A stretch of 64,000 nucleotides of DNA from contig NZ_JACABA010000006.1 of assembly GCF_013377015.1 (NCBI RefSeq), positions 1 through 64,000 of the forward strand, in the 5' to 3' direction. This DNA is from Rhodopseudomonas sp. GTDB taxonomy: Bacteria; Pseudomonadota; Alphaproteobacteria; Rhizobiales; Xanthobacteraceae. This document shows, in pieces, positions 10,950 through 19,844 of the stretch. Below the pieces are notes generated by a model that was not told where the DNA came from, made no database searches, and was given only the letters and a program-made list of their open reading frames with translations. The translations under genes and the position numbers were made by a program. How positions within the stretch are numbered: position 1 is the stretch's first letter; every line of letters begins with the position of its first letter.

Positions 10950-12650
10950 ATGCTCCGCATCATCCTGTTTCTCGTCGTGATTGCGCTGGCGGCAGCCGGC
11001 GCCGCCTGGGTCGCCGAACAGCCAGGCGAAGTCGTGCTGTCGTGGAACAGCTGGCGAGCCCAGATGACGCTGCCGGTGTTCGTGCTGGCACTCGGCTCGA
11101 CCATCGTGGCGATCGTGCTCGGCTGGGTGATTCTGACCGGGCTGCTGGGAGCGCCCGGCCGGGTACGGCGCAGCCGGCGCGAGCGCCGTAACGCGCGCGG
11201 TCGCCACGCCATCACCCAGGGCTTGCTGGCGGTCGGCCATGGCGACAGCGCCACCGCGCGCGGTCACGCCAGCGCCGCCAGGCGTCATGCGCCGAACGAT
11301 CCGCTGGCGCTGCTGCTGCAGGCGCAATCGGCGCAGCTTGAAGGCGACCGCGACGCCGCGCGCCGCGCCTTTCTGGCGATGGCCGGGCGCGACGACACCA
11401 AATCGCTCGGCATGCGCGGGCTGTTCATCGAAGCCCAGCGCGCCGAAGACCCCTATGCCGCGTTGGCGATCGCCGAAGAGGCGCTGCGGATGGCGCCCAA
11501 TTCGTCCTGGGCGTCGCATGCGGTGCTGGGATTTCGCTGCGCCAGGGCCGACTGGAGCGGCGCGCTGGATATTCTCGACAACAATCTCGCCTCCGGCCTG
11601 ATCGACAAGAAGGCCTATCGGCGGCAGCGCGGGGTGTTGCTGACGGCGCGAGCGCTCGATGTCGCAGACAGCGACGAGAGCCTGTCGCGCGACAGCGTGC
11701 TGGAAGCCATCAAGCTGGCGCCGACGCTGGTGCCGGCCGCCGTGCTGGCGAGCAAATATATGAGCGAGGCGCGTCAGGTTCGCCGGGCGATGAAGATTAT
11801 CGAGACGGCGTGGCTGTCGCATCCGCACCCCGACCTCGCCGAAGCCTATGCGCATGTCAAACCCGGCGATCCGGCCAATGTGCGGCTGGCGCGGGTCGAA
11901 GCCCTGGTGGCGAAGAATCCCGGCCATCTCGAGAGCGGGCTCGCGGTGGCGCGCGCGGCGATCGAAGCCGGCGAATTCAAGCGTGCGCGTACGGCGCTGG
12001 AGCCGTTCGTCGATACGCCGACCCAGCGCGTGGCGATGCTGATGGCCGAAATTGAGCATGGCGAACGCGGCGACAGCAGCCGCGCCCGGGCCTGGACGCT
12101 GCGTGCGGTCCGCGCTCTGCACGACCCGGTGTGGACCGCGGACGGTTATGTCTCTGACCGCTGGCGTCCGGTTTCGCCGGTCACCGGTCGGCTCGACGCC
12201 TTTCAATGGCAAGCGCCGCTCGCCGCGCTGCCCTCGAACAAGGCCATCGTCCTCGACGATGATTTCGACGACACCATGATCACGGGGCCTGAGGAGGCGC
12301 GGCCAGCCGCCACGGCGGAGGAGCCGGTGACGGTCACGATCGAGCCCGTCGCCGAGCCCGCGATGGTTGCGCCGGCGGAGCCGGCCGCGGCGTCGGTCGC
12401 GCCTGACGGCGATGCCGGAACTGCGACAGCCGCGACCGCGATCCCGCTTCCGCCACCCGCGCCGCCGATCTTTCACCGGCGGCAGTCGCCGGCGTCGTCC
12501 GGTCCGCCGCCGGTGATTCCGATCGTCCGCGCCCCCGACGATCCGGGAATCGACGAAGAAGCGACCGGCAACGAATTCACCGAGCGCAACTCTCCGCCGC
12601 CCGGCCAGCCCAGCGGCTGGCGCGGTTACCGGCCCCGGCGCGACAATTGA
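10950..12650 (+). CDS. HemY-like TPR membrane protein
   Basis: A 566-residue protein with two N-terminal membrane helices (about 1-20 and 42-65), the HemY N-terminal domain, then TPR-like helical repeats to about residue 400. The tail is Pro/Ala-rich and ends SGWRGYRPRRDN. Heme-cluster HemY proteins of this kind are not protoporphyrinogen oxidase; their molecular role is unsettled. The frame is open upstream into the mitofilin gene, but ATG at 10950, 7 bp after that stop and followed at once by LRIILFLVVIALAAAG, is the natural start. It is the last gene of the hemD-mitofilin-HemY unit. Confidence 0.9.
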   Translation: MLRIILFLVVIALAAAGAAWVAEQPGEVVLSWNSWRAQMTLPVFVLALGSTIVAIVLGWVILTGLLGAPGRVRRSRRERRNARGRHAITQGLLAVGHGDSATARGHASAARRHAPNDPLALLLQAQSAQLEGDRDAARRAFLAMAGRDDTKSLGMRGLFIEAQRAEDPYAALAIAEEALRMAPNSSWASHAVLGFRCARADWSGALDILDNNLASGLIDKKAYRRQRGVLLTARALDVADSDESLSRDSVLEAIKLAPTLVPAAVLASKYMSEARQVRRAMKIIETAWLSHPHPDLAEAYAHVKPGDPANVRLARVEALVAKNPGHLESGLAVARAAIEAGEFKRARTALEPFVDTPTQRVAMLMAEIEHGERGDSSRARAWTLRAVRALHDPVWTADGYVSDRWRPVSPVTGRLDAFQWQAPLAALPSNKAIVLDDDFDDTMITGPEEARPAATAEEPVTVTIEPVAEPAMVAPAEPAAASVAPDGDAGTATAATAIPLPPPAPPIFHRRQSPASSGPPPVIPIVRAPDDPGIDEEATGNEFTERNSPPPGQPSGWRGYRPRRDN

Positions 12651-12800
12651 TCGGACCGGTTGCCGCGTGCGGACCGTTCCGGCTCCCGGGCGGGAGAGGC
12701 TTGGTGGACCAGATTTGCCGGCGCGGGTTCTTGCCAATTCGCGCGTTGCCCGATATCAGAGGCCACGCGTCTTGGCTGTTGCCGACCGCGCCGATGGTTT

Positions 12801-12876
12801 GCCGCAATAGCTCAGCTGGTAGAGCACGTCATTCGTAATGACGGGGTCGCAGGTTCGAGTCCTGCTTGCGGCACCA
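12801..12876 (+). tRNA. tRNA-Thr (anticodon CGT)
   Basis: A 76-nt cloverleaf with the CCA end encoded. The acceptor stem is GCCGCAA/TTGCGGC, the D arm contains AGCTCAGCTGGTAGAGC, the anticodon stem encloses loop TTCGTAA with CGT, and the T arm contains GGTTCGAGTCC. Confidence 0.97.
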
Positions 12877-13344
12877 TTGACCCCCACCGACTTCTGAAAA
12901 TTCGTGCCGGTCACGGCGGATCCAGGTTCCGCAGCGCTGATCTGCGGCGGCGTCGGCGCGGGATCGCGGCTGGGTGGCCGCCATTTCAATGTCGCCGGCA
13001 AAGACAATCCGCGGGTCGCTACGGACGACTTCGGCGGAATTATTCTCGCGGCTCAATAATAGCGCCGCCCAGTACTCCGTCCCCGAAAGCGTCGTTGGCT
13101 GGTCCGCCGGCTTGTTGCCAAAGTTCTTTCGAATGTTTCATCGCTTGATTTGGAACGTGCGGCGCGAATTCTTTGGCGCAAGCCGCTTCAACGCCTGCTG
13201 CCGGGTTTGCCCGATGGTACTCGATCACCACGTCGCCATCACTTAAGCCTAATTGCAACTTGGCCCTATTGGATTTCTCCGGCGCTGCTACGATGTGAAA
13301 ACTACAGCTGGTATCGTGCAATCTCAGAAAGGTATGGAGGTAGT
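12877..13344. other. Intergenic region downstream of tRNA-Thr
   Basis: These 468 bp look AT-richer than their surroundings in the second half and carry no confident gene. A 104-codon minus frame (13040-13354) has a protein-like composition but includes TTA codons unusual for this genome, has no recognisable domain and overlaps the next gene's start. It may be a decayed gene. No integrase or direct repeat of the tRNA end was seen. Confidence 0.45.
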
Positions 13345-13683
13345 ATGCGCTCATCGACCCTGGTGGTACTATGCGCCGCAGTTATTGTCGCAGTTCTCGC
13401 TGTGGCTGACCACAACGGCGGCTCACAGGCCGGCCTGATCGAGCCGGCGGCCGCGGCGACACCTGTTGCTCCGCCCAGCACTTTCCGAACCGTGACGTCC
13501 GCGACATGCTCCGCGGACGGATGCCCTACCGCTTGCTCATCCGACGAGGTGCTGGTCTCCGCAATCTGTATTGGTCCCACCAGCGCCAAATTCAGCGACA
13601 CTCTAACGATGGAGAGCGGCCAGATCACAGCCACCTGCGGCCCGACCTCGACCAATATTGTCGTGTCCTGCATCCGCAAGTAA
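13345..13683 (+). CDS. Small exported cysteine-containing protein, unknown function
   Basis: Residues 1-20 (RSSTLVVLCAAVIVAVLAVA) are a signal peptide or anchor. The mature 85-90 residues contain six cysteines, four of them within TCSADGCPTACSSDE and AICIGPT, and the protein ends VVSCIRK. Disulfides in the periplasm are likely. The frame is open further upstream, but ATG 13345 has GGAGG 4 nt before it and puts the hydrophobic segment at the N-terminus. The family is not recognised. It is the first of four small plus-strand genes between tRNA-Thr and the MFS exporter. Confidence 0.7.
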   Translation: MRSSTLVVLCAAVIVAVLAVADHNGGSQAGLIEPAAAATPVAPPSTFRTVTSATCSADGCPTACSSDEVLVSAICIGPTSAKFSDTLTMESGQITATCGPTSTNIVVSCIRK

Positions 13684-13764
13684 CACCGCAAGTATCAGTT
13701 GTGGACGTCTCGCATCGTCAGACCGAGTGAGGCGGTCCCCGAATTCAGAGTAAAGGGTATTCCG

Positions 13765-14169
13765 ATGCAAAACTGGATCATCACGTTCGCAGTCGCACTG
13801 CTGTTCATCACCGCCGTCGCCGCGGGGCCGATGGCCCCGATCGTCGCCTTCCTGGCGTTCTGGATCACGCTGTTTCTGCTATGGGCCCATGAACTCGGGT
13901 TCAAGGCGGCGTGGGGAAGGTTTGGCCTTCAGCGCCTCAAGCCGCCATTGTGGAATCGCGAAAACCAGCACTATTTCATTCCGCTCCTGGAAGATCAGGC
14001 GAAGCTGGTGAAGGCCGCGACCGTCGCGGTCGGGCTGATCGCGCTGGGGCTGATGCTGCCGCCCGCCCTTGTGCGCATCGGCGCCGTGCTGGTTGCGATC
14101 TGGTACGTCTCCGAAATCTACCGGGCGCAGAGGATCACGGACAATATGGACAGCGCCCGGTTCAACTGA
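13765..14169 (+). CDS. Small integral membrane protein, unknown function
   Basis: A 134-residue protein with two N-terminal helices (about 2-18 and 20-40), a polar loop (KAAWGRFGLQRLKPPLWNRENQHYF) and two more helices (about 80-115), ending in a short charged tail. ATG 13765 is chosen over an upstream TTG (13699) because it places the hydrophobic helix at the N-terminus and follows an AAAGGG ribosome site. No domain is recognised. Confidence 0.65.
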   Translation: MQNWIITFAVALLFITAVAAGPMAPIVAFLAFWITLFLLWAHELGFKAAWGRFGLQRLKPPLWNRENQHYFIPLLEDQAKLVKAATVAVGLIALGLMLPPALVRIGAVLVAIWYVSEIYRAQRITDNMDSARFN

Positions 14170-14357
14170 CCGGGAGCGTGACCACTCGGCCCCCGCGGGC
14201 TCCTTGTCCGGCCGCGGCCGCATCCGGTGTCGGTCAGAACCCGTTCGGCAGCCCATCGGGTACTGACCGAGCTGGACTGTGGCGCCCGGTTTGGCGTTGA
14301 ATAGGATGAAGCATCAATGGAAGCGCTCCGGGATGCGGCAGCGTTGGCATTGGGTTG

Positions 14358-14392
14358 TTCTGTGCGGCACCGTCACGCGATGCCGCACAGAA
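14358..14392. promoter_or_regulatory. Perfect 12-bp inverted repeat upstream of the phasin gene
   Basis: Arms TTCTGTGCGGCA (14358-14369) and TGCCGCACAGAA (14381-14392) flank an 11-nt spacer, 8 bp before the phasin ribosome site. No T-run follows, so an operator or leader hairpin is as likely as a terminator. PHA granule genes are often controlled by PhaR, which binds TGC-rich sites, but a match to that regulator is only a guess. Confidence 0.5.
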
Positions 14393-14411
14393 TAGCCCGC
14401 AGGAGATCATG

Positions 14412-14750
14412 ATGGCAGACAACGACTCTTCCGAGGTCATTCTGAAGATAATGAGCAAGAACCTCGAACAGGCGCGTGGCGCGATGACCAACTATCTGCA
14501 ATTCATCGAAAAGAGCCTGTCGGTTTCCCCGATGGGCGCCAGCAGCCAGGCCAATACGTTGAAAGGCTATGTCGACCGCAACGTCGCGGCGACCTTCGAT
14601 TTTTCGGAAAAGATGCTGCACGCCAAGGACTTTCAGGATGTCGTCCGGATCCAGACGGAGTTTCTCCAGGCCCAGTTCCGGGTCCTGACCGATCAGGCCA
14701 AGGATGTCGTCGAAATGACCAAGCCCACCGTCATCATTCCCCGCGAATGA
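14412..14750 (+). CDS. Phasin family protein
   Basis: A 112-residue, almost wholly helical protein of the phasin_2 type: EVILKIMSKNLEQARGAMTNYLQFIEKSL, then NVAATFDFSEKMLHAKDFQDVVRIQTEFLQ and AQFRVLTDQAKDVVEMTKP. Phasins coat polyhydroxyalkanoate granules; in this group small phasin-like proteins may have other roles. Two ATGs are in tandem; 14412 is preferred because AGGAG (14401-14405) is 6 nt upstream. The inverted repeat at 14358-14392 lies just before. No PHA synthase is in the window. Confidence 0.85.
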   Translation: MADNDSSEVILKIMSKNLEQARGAMTNYLQFIEKSLSVSPMGASSQANTLKGYVDRNVAATFDFSEKMLHAKDFQDVVRIQTEFLQAQFRVLTDQAKDVVEMTKPTVIIPRE

Positions 14751-14814
14751 TCGTGGCGCGCGGCGCTCGATAGATTCGATGCCGAACCGAATTCGCACTG
14801 GCAAGAAGATCGAA

Positions 14815-15030
14815 ATGATGAAGAGAGTTATTGGGGTTGCGGTCCTGCTGCTGATCGCGTCGGCCGCCTCGGCGCAGCAACGCCAAGACCCGGGCTGCGC
14901 GCGCGACGTCTCGCGGTTCTGCCGCGCGCTGATGGATCAAGGCGACATGGTGATTCTCGGCTGTCTGCAGCAGAACCGCGCCAAGCTGAGCAAGACCTGC
15001 GCCAAGGTTCTGGTCGACCACGGCCAGTAG
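14815..15030 (+). CDS. Small exported cysteine-rich repeat protein
   Basis: 71 residues. The signal peptide MMKRVIGVAVLLLIASAASA ends in ASA, and the mature protein is QQRQDPGCARDVSRFCRALM followed by GCLQQNRAKLSKTC. The spacing C-x6-C-x12-C-x12-C with LS before the last Cys matches the cysteine-rich repeat known from Golgi GLG1/ESL-1, which occurs as short secreted proteins in Bradyrhizobium relatives. Function is unknown. Start codon 14815 or 14818. Confidence 0.75.
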   Translation: MMKRVIGVAVLLLIASAASAQQRQDPGCARDVSRFCRALMDQGDMVILGCLQQNRAKLSKTCAKVLVDHGQ

Positions 15031-15039
15031 CGCGTCCGG

Positions 15040-16728
15040 TCAGGTGGTGCTGCCGCCGACGCTGGAGACCGGCACCACCTCGGCGCCGGCGCGGTCGGGG
15101 GTGTCGTCCTTCCAGCGCACCGAGCCGAACGGTCGCTCCAGCATGCGGCGGACCCGGATCGGGTCAGGCCCGAGATGGAAATCCATCGCGCGTTGATGCA
15201 GTGCGCGTTCGGCTTGGGTCGAGCGATTGCGCTGCCGCAGATAATCCAGCCAGGTCGGACAGTGATAGCGCTCGGTCCATAGTTCCGGATCGGCGATGTC
15301 GCGGGCAATTGACCAGCCATAGGCGCCGTTGCGCTGGCGGCTGAGCTGAACGTCCTGCATCACATTGTGGAAGGCGCGGGCTTGTTCCTGATCGACCCGG
15401 TACTCGATCTCGACCACCAGCGGGCCGCTGCGTCCGGTCAGCAGCAGCTGGACTTCCGGGTCGGCGAGCACGTCGGCGTCCTCGGTGCGCGAGCCGACCG
15501 GCGGCATCTTCAGCCACAGCCCGAGCAGCGGCGAAGCGAACATCGCCGCGGCGGAAATCAGCAGGGCCGATTCAACGCCGACCTGGTCGGTGATGTGGCC
15601 CCAGCCCCAACTGCCGATCGCGATGCCGCCGGCGATCGCGGCCTGAAATGCCGCCAGTGAACGACCCGCGACCCAGCGCGGCGCCGACAGCTGCACGCCG
15701 ATATTGAACAAAGCCACCGCCAGCATCCAGACCGAGCCAGCGAGCACCAGCGCCGCGGCGGTGATGACCGGCGAATTGCTGATGGCGATCACCGCAATTG
15801 CGACCCCCATGATCAGCGCGCAGCCGCGCACCGAGGCCTCGGCGCTGAGCCGCTTGCGCGCCATGCCGATATTGAGCGCGCCGATCACCGCGCCCATCCC
15901 GAACGCGCCCAGCATGATGCCGTAGGTCTGCGCGCCGCCATGCAGCAGGTCGCGCGCCACCAGCGGCATCAACGCCGACACCGAGCCGCCGGCGATCCCG
16001 GTCGCCAGCGTCCGTGCCAGCACGATCCGGATCGAGGGCGAGTTGGCGATGTAGCGCACCCCGGATACGATCGCCCGGTTCAGCCGCTCGCGCGGCAGCC
16101 GCGACGGCTCGCTCTGCCGACGCCACAGGAACAGTACGATCAGCAGCGGCAGATACAGCACCGCATTGGCCGCGAAGGCGGCGACCGCGCCGGCGGTCGC
16201 CACCACGATGCCGCCGATCGCGGGGCCGAAGCTGCGCGCGATATTGTAGCTGATGCCGTTCAGCGCCACCGCCGAGGGCAGCGTCTCGGCCGGCACCTGT
16301 TCGCTGACCGAAGCCTGCCAGGCCGGCCCGAACAGCGCCATGCCGCTGCCGATGACGAAGCAGAACGCCAGCAGGATTTCCGGTGTCACCAGGCCGAACC
16401 TGGCCAGCACCGTCAGCGCGGTGGCGCCGGTCAGCGCGATCATCAGCGCCATCAGCGATACGACGCGTCGATCGTACATGTCGGCGATCGCGCCGGCCGG
16501 CATCGAGATCAGCATGATCGGCAGCATCAGGGCGGTCTGCACCAGCGCCACCTTGTCGGCGGACGAGGTCATCTGCGTCATCGCCCAGGCGGCGCCGACG
16601 CTTTGAATCATCAAGCCGAAATTAGACAGCAGGCTGGCCAGCCAGATCCGGCGAAACAGCGCATGGCGCAGCGGCGCGGCGACGCCGTCGGCGGAAAACA
16701 TCGTTCGCCCTGACGCTTCCGTCATCAT
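15040..16728 (-). CDS. MFS exporter of the enterobactin-exporter-like (MFS_3/DUF894) family with C-terminal soluble domain
   Basis: A 562-residue protein. Residues about 20-425 form a 12-helix major facilitator core with the loop motif GAIADMYDRR. The C-terminal 130 or so residues are soluble and contain VVEIEYRVDQEQARAFHNVMQDVQLSRQRNGAYGW, which resembles the ferredoxin-like monooxygenase/ABM fold that accompanies this MFS subfamily. The substrate is unknown; relatives export siderophores or drugs. The gene is single, convergent with the small cysteine-rich gene (9 bp between stops) and divergent from the hydrolase gene. Confidence 0.87.
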   Translation of the reverse strand: MMTEASGRTMFSADGVAAPLRHALFRRIWLASLLSNFGLMIQSVGAAWAMTQMTSSADKVALVQTALMLPIMLISMPAGAIADMYDRRVVSLMALMIALTGATALTVLARFGLVTPEILLAFCFVIGSGMALFGPAWQASVSEQVPAETLPSAVALNGISYNIARSFGPAIGGIVVATAGAVAAFAANAVLYLPLLIVLFLWRRQSEPSRLPRERLNRAIVSGVRYIANSPSIRIVLARTLATGIAGGSVSALMPLVARDLLHGGAQTYGIMLGAFGMGAVIGALNIGMARKRLSAEASVRGCALIMGVAIAVIAISNSPVITAAALVLAGSVWMLAVALFNIGVQLSAPRWVAGRSLAAFQAAIAGGIAIGSWGWGHITDQVGVESALLISAAAMFASPLLGLWLKMPPVGSRTEDADVLADPEVQLLLTGRSGPLVVEIEYRVDQEQARAFHNVMQDVQLSRQRNGAYGWSIARDIADPELWTERYHCPTWLDYLRQRNRSTQAERALHQRAMDFHLGPDPIRVRRMLERPFGSVRWKDDTPDRAGAEVVPVSSVGGSTT

Positions 16729-16899
16729 GCCCCCCGCCCGTTGTCGCTATTGTGGATCGTGCCGCCGGCCGGGCCGGTTTGATTCTCGGCATATCGACTG
16801 CAGTGATGCCCGCGAAGCCACTTCGCTGTCCAGTGGTTACGGCGCTATCAGGGCAGCTTCGGGGCTGATAGGCTTGGCAAAAATGCGGGAGGTCGCACC

Positions 16900-18267
16900 A
16901 TGAAGACGTCACGGCGGGCGCTATTGCAAGGGCTCGGTACGCTGCCCTTCGCAGTCAACGGCTTCGGGTTCCAGGCGGCGGCGCAGAGCGCTGCGTCTGC
17001 CCCGGTTCAGGAGATCCCGCCGATCTTGTTCGTCCACGGCAATGGCGATCATGCCGCACTCTGGATCACCACGCTGTGGCGGATGGAATCCAACGGCATC
17101 GCGCGGAACCGGATGTTCGCGATCGACTTCACCGACCCGCTGGCGCGCAACGACGACGCGGTGGCGCAGCCGGACCGCTCCTCCACCGAGGATCAGCGCC
17201 GCGAACTGGGCGAGGCGATCGCGGAACTGAAGCGCCGTACCGGCGTGGCGAAGGTAGCGCTGGTGGCCAATTCGCGCGGCGGCAACGCGGTGCGCAATTA
17301 CATCAAGAATGGCGGCGGCGATGTCAGCCACGCCGTGCTGTGCGGCACGCCGAATCACGGCGTCTATGATTGGGAAGCGGGTCTGGGCAATGAATTCAAC
17401 GGCCGCGGGCCGTTCCTGAGTCATTTGAATGAGGGCGAGACCGAAGTCGTGCCCGGCACCGCCTTTCTCACCCTGCGCAGCGACGGCATGGACAAATACG
17501 CTCAGCCCGACGGCCGTTTCGTCGGCAAGCCGGCCACGCCGACCGGGGTCACTGTCGACGGACCGGCGCTGCGCGGCGCCACCAACCTGGTGCTCGGGAC
17601 GCTCGACCATCGCGAGACCGGGTTTCATCCGCGCGCGTTTCGCGAGATCTACAAGTTCATCGCCGGACGGGAGCCCGCCCGGGTCGAGATCGTGCCGGAA
17701 GCTGAGGTCAAGCTCAGCGGCCGCGTCACCGGCACGCCCGGCGGGGTGCCGACCAATCGTCCGGTCGCCGATGCTTCCGTTGAGGTGTTCAGGGTCTCGC
17801 TCGACAGTGGTGAGCGGATCGGCGGCGCGATACTGACCGCGAAGACCGCCGCCGATGGCCGCTGGGGGCCGGCGGTGGTGCAGCCATCCTGGCCGCTCGA
17901 AATCGTGCTGACGTCCGTTGGATCGACCACCACGCACTTCTATCGCTCGCCGTTCCCGCGGTCCTCGGATGTGGTGCATTTGCGCGCGGCGCGGCCGCTT
18001 GGGGCGGCCGACGCCGGTGCCGGCGCAATTGTTCTAATGTCGCGTCCGCGCGGCTATTTCGGGTTGCCACGCGACGTCGTGGTGTTCGACGGCAAGGAGC
18101 CCGCCGACGTCAAGGCGGGCGTGCCGACCGATTCCGTCACGACTGCGCGGTTGCCCGCGTCAGATATCGGACGGCCGGTGGTTGCGCTGTTCAATCAGGA
18201 GCGGATCGTGGCGCGGGCCTGGCCGGCGTCGGAGAATCGGATCTCGGTGGCGGAGCTGACTTTCTAG
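16900..18267 (+). CDS. Tat-exported alpha/beta hydrolase (lipase-like)
   Basis: 455 residues. The N-terminus MKTSRRALLQGLGTLPF is a twin-arginine signal with an AAA/AQS cleavage region near 30. The alpha/beta hydrolase core follows: ILFVHGNGDHAALW (oxyanion region), then VALVANSRGGNAVRNYI with the nucleophile Ser in an ANSRGG elbow, and LGTLDHRETGFHPRA as a likely His region. From about residue 265 a carboxypeptidase-regulatory-like beta domain follows (KLSGRVTGTPGG, PVADASVEVFRV, ADGRWGP). The likely role is an esterase or lipase acting in the periplasm or outside the cell; the substrate is not evident. The P450 gene starts about 100 bp downstream on the same strand. Confidence 0.83.
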   Translation: MKTSRRALLQGLGTLPFAVNGFGFQAAAQSAASAPVQEIPPILFVHGNGDHAALWITTLWRMESNGIARNRMFAIDFTDPLARNDDAVAQPDRSSTEDQRRELGEAIAELKRRTGVAKVALVANSRGGNAVRNYIKNGGGDVSHAVLCGTPNHGVYDWEAGLGNEFNGRGPFLSHLNEGETEVVPGTAFLTLRSDGMDKYAQPDGRFVGKPATPTGVTVDGPALRGATNLVLGTLDHRETGFHPRAFREIYKFIAGREPARVEIVPEAEVKLSGRVTGTPGGVPTNRPVADASVEVFRVSLDSGERIGGAILTAKTAADGRWGPAVVQPSWPLEIVLTSVGSTTTHFYRSPFPRSSDVVHLRAARPLGAADAGAGAIVLMSRPRGYFGLPRDVVVFDGKEPADVKAGVPTDSVTTARLPASDIGRPVVALFNQERIVARAWPASENRISVAELTF

Positions 18268-18365
18268 GGCTGCAGCGCGACCGCCCCGCCTTGAACGCGC
18301 CGGGATTTGACCTGATATCAATACCAGCCGCCAACCGGCGTCCGCGACCCATTGCGAGGCCAACA

Positions 18366-19754
18366 GTGAGCATAGCCGAAGCCTACGATCCGCCGGTCCG
18401 GCATGCCGCGCTGGTGCCGCCGAGCCCGCCGCGCGCGCCGCAAACCATGACCGCGCTTGGCCGACTTGCGGCGATGCGCAAAAGTGCGATCGGAACCTGG
18501 GGTCAGCGCGCCTATGAAGAAGACGTCATCAAGGGCCGGTTCTTCGGACACGCCAGCTTCATTCTCAATACGGCGGATGCGATCCGGCATGTGCTGATCG
18601 ACAATTACGAGAACTACACCCGAACTCCGGCCGGAATTCGCGTGCTGCGGCCGATGCTCGGCGACGGCCTGCTGCTCGCCGAAGGCCGCGCCTGGAAGCA
18701 TCAGCGCCGCACTCTGGCGCCGGCGTTCACGCCGCGCGCAGTCGGCACTTTGGTGCCGCATATGATCTCGGCCACCGACGAGACTATTGCCGAACTCGAT
18801 CAACGACGGGATCAGCCGGTCGATCTGCGCGAGGCGATGCAGCGGATGGCGCTGGAGATTGCCGGGCGGACGATGTTCTCCTTCGAGATGGGCCTGCACG
18901 GCCCTGCGCTGCGCGACTTCGTGATCGAATATGGCGCGAAGCTGGCGCGGCCGCATTTTCTCGACCTGCTGCTGCCGCTGGGCTGGCCCACTCCGCAGGA
19001 TGTGTCCCGCGCATTCTTCCGCAAGCGCTGGACAAAGTTCGTCGCCATGCTGATGGCGGAGCGCCGGGCGGCCGGCAAGACCGAGGGTGCGCCGCCGCGC
19101 GACCTGTTCGACCTGATGGGTGCGGCGCGCGATCCCGAAACCGGCGAGGCATTTTCCGACGATCAGCTCGGCGATCAGGTCGCGACCATGATCCTGGCCG
19201 GTCACGAGACCACCGCGACGGCGCTGTTCTGGGCGCTGTATCTGCTGGCGCTTGATCCGCAGACCCAGGAAGAACTCGCTGCGGAAGCCCGCGCCGTGCA
19301 GGCGAACGGGGCGCCGGAGATCGAACGGCTGCCTTTCACCCGCGCCGTGCTCGACGAAACCTTGCGGCTGTATCCGCCGGCGTTTCTGATCGCACGAGCG
19401 GCGGCGGGGCCGGACACGGTGGCCGGCATGCCGGTTGCAGCTAAGGATGTCATCCTGGTCGCGCCGTGGTTGCTGCACCGGCACGAGAAACTATGGCGAG
19501 AGCCGAACGCGTTCATCCCAGCCCGCTTCCTGCCCGGTGCGCCGCCGCCGGATCGCTTTGCCTATCTGCCGTTCGGCGTCGGACCGCGGATCTGCATCGG
19601 CGCGCATTTCGCGCTGGTGGAGGCGACGCTGGCGCTGGCCAAGCTGATCGGCACGTTCCGGGTCGAACTGATAGATACCGAACCGGTGCTGCCGATCGGC
19701 ATCGTCACCACCCAGCCGGATCGTTCGCCGCCGTTCCGGATCACGCGGCGCTGA
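18366..19754 (+). CDS. Cytochrome P450
   Basis: 462 residues with all P450 landmarks: I-helix AGHETT (about 278-283) for oxygen activation, K-helix ETLR (about 331-334), and the heme loop FGVGPRICIG, whose Cys410 is the proximal ligand. The general fold is closer to the membrane-type CYP4/CYP102-like P450s than to P450cam. GTG 18366 is preferred because GAGG lies 6 nt upstream; an in-frame TTG at 18291 would add 25 residues. No ferredoxin or reductase partner is adjacent, so electrons must come from elsewhere. The substrate is unknown; fatty acids or aromatics are usual for related enzymes. Confidence 0.92.
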   Translation: MSIAEAYDPPVRHAALVPPSPPRAPQTMTALGRLAAMRKSAIGTWGQRAYEEDVIKGRFFGHASFILNTADAIRHVLIDNYENYTRTPAGIRVLRPMLGDGLLLAEGRAWKHQRRTLAPAFTPRAVGTLVPHMISATDETIAELDQRRDQPVDLREAMQRMALEIAGRTMFSFEMGLHGPALRDFVIEYGAKLARPHFLDLLLPLGWPTPQDVSRAFFRKRWTKFVAMLMAERRAAGKTEGAPPRDLFDLMGAARDPETGEAFSDDQLGDQVATMILAGHETTATALFWALYLLALDPQTQEELAAEARAVQANGAPEIERLPFTRAVLDETLRLYPPAFLIARAAAGPDTVAGMPVAAKDVILVAPWLLHRHEKLWREPNAFIPARFLPGAPPPDRFAYLPFGVGPRICIGAHFALVEATLALAKLIGTFRVELIDTEPVLPIGIVTTQPDRSPPFRITRR

Positions 19755-19844
19755 GCCGGCTGCCTGCTTGCTGGGCAGGGATGTGCAACAATCCCGCGTT
19801 CCGCGGGCTTGCGAAGTTCGCACCCGGAACACACGTGAGGCGCC

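Noticed and set aside
10749-12737. A 662-codon minus-strand frame antisense to the HemY-like gene
   Set aside because: Arg/His/Gln-rich composition typical of a shadow frame, no motif, while the plus strand encodes a recognisable membrane TPR protein.
13040-13354. A 104-codon minus frame between tRNA-Thr and the small exported gene
   Set aside because: Protein-like composition but atypical codons, no domain, no ribosome site and overlap with a better supported start; at most a decayed gene.
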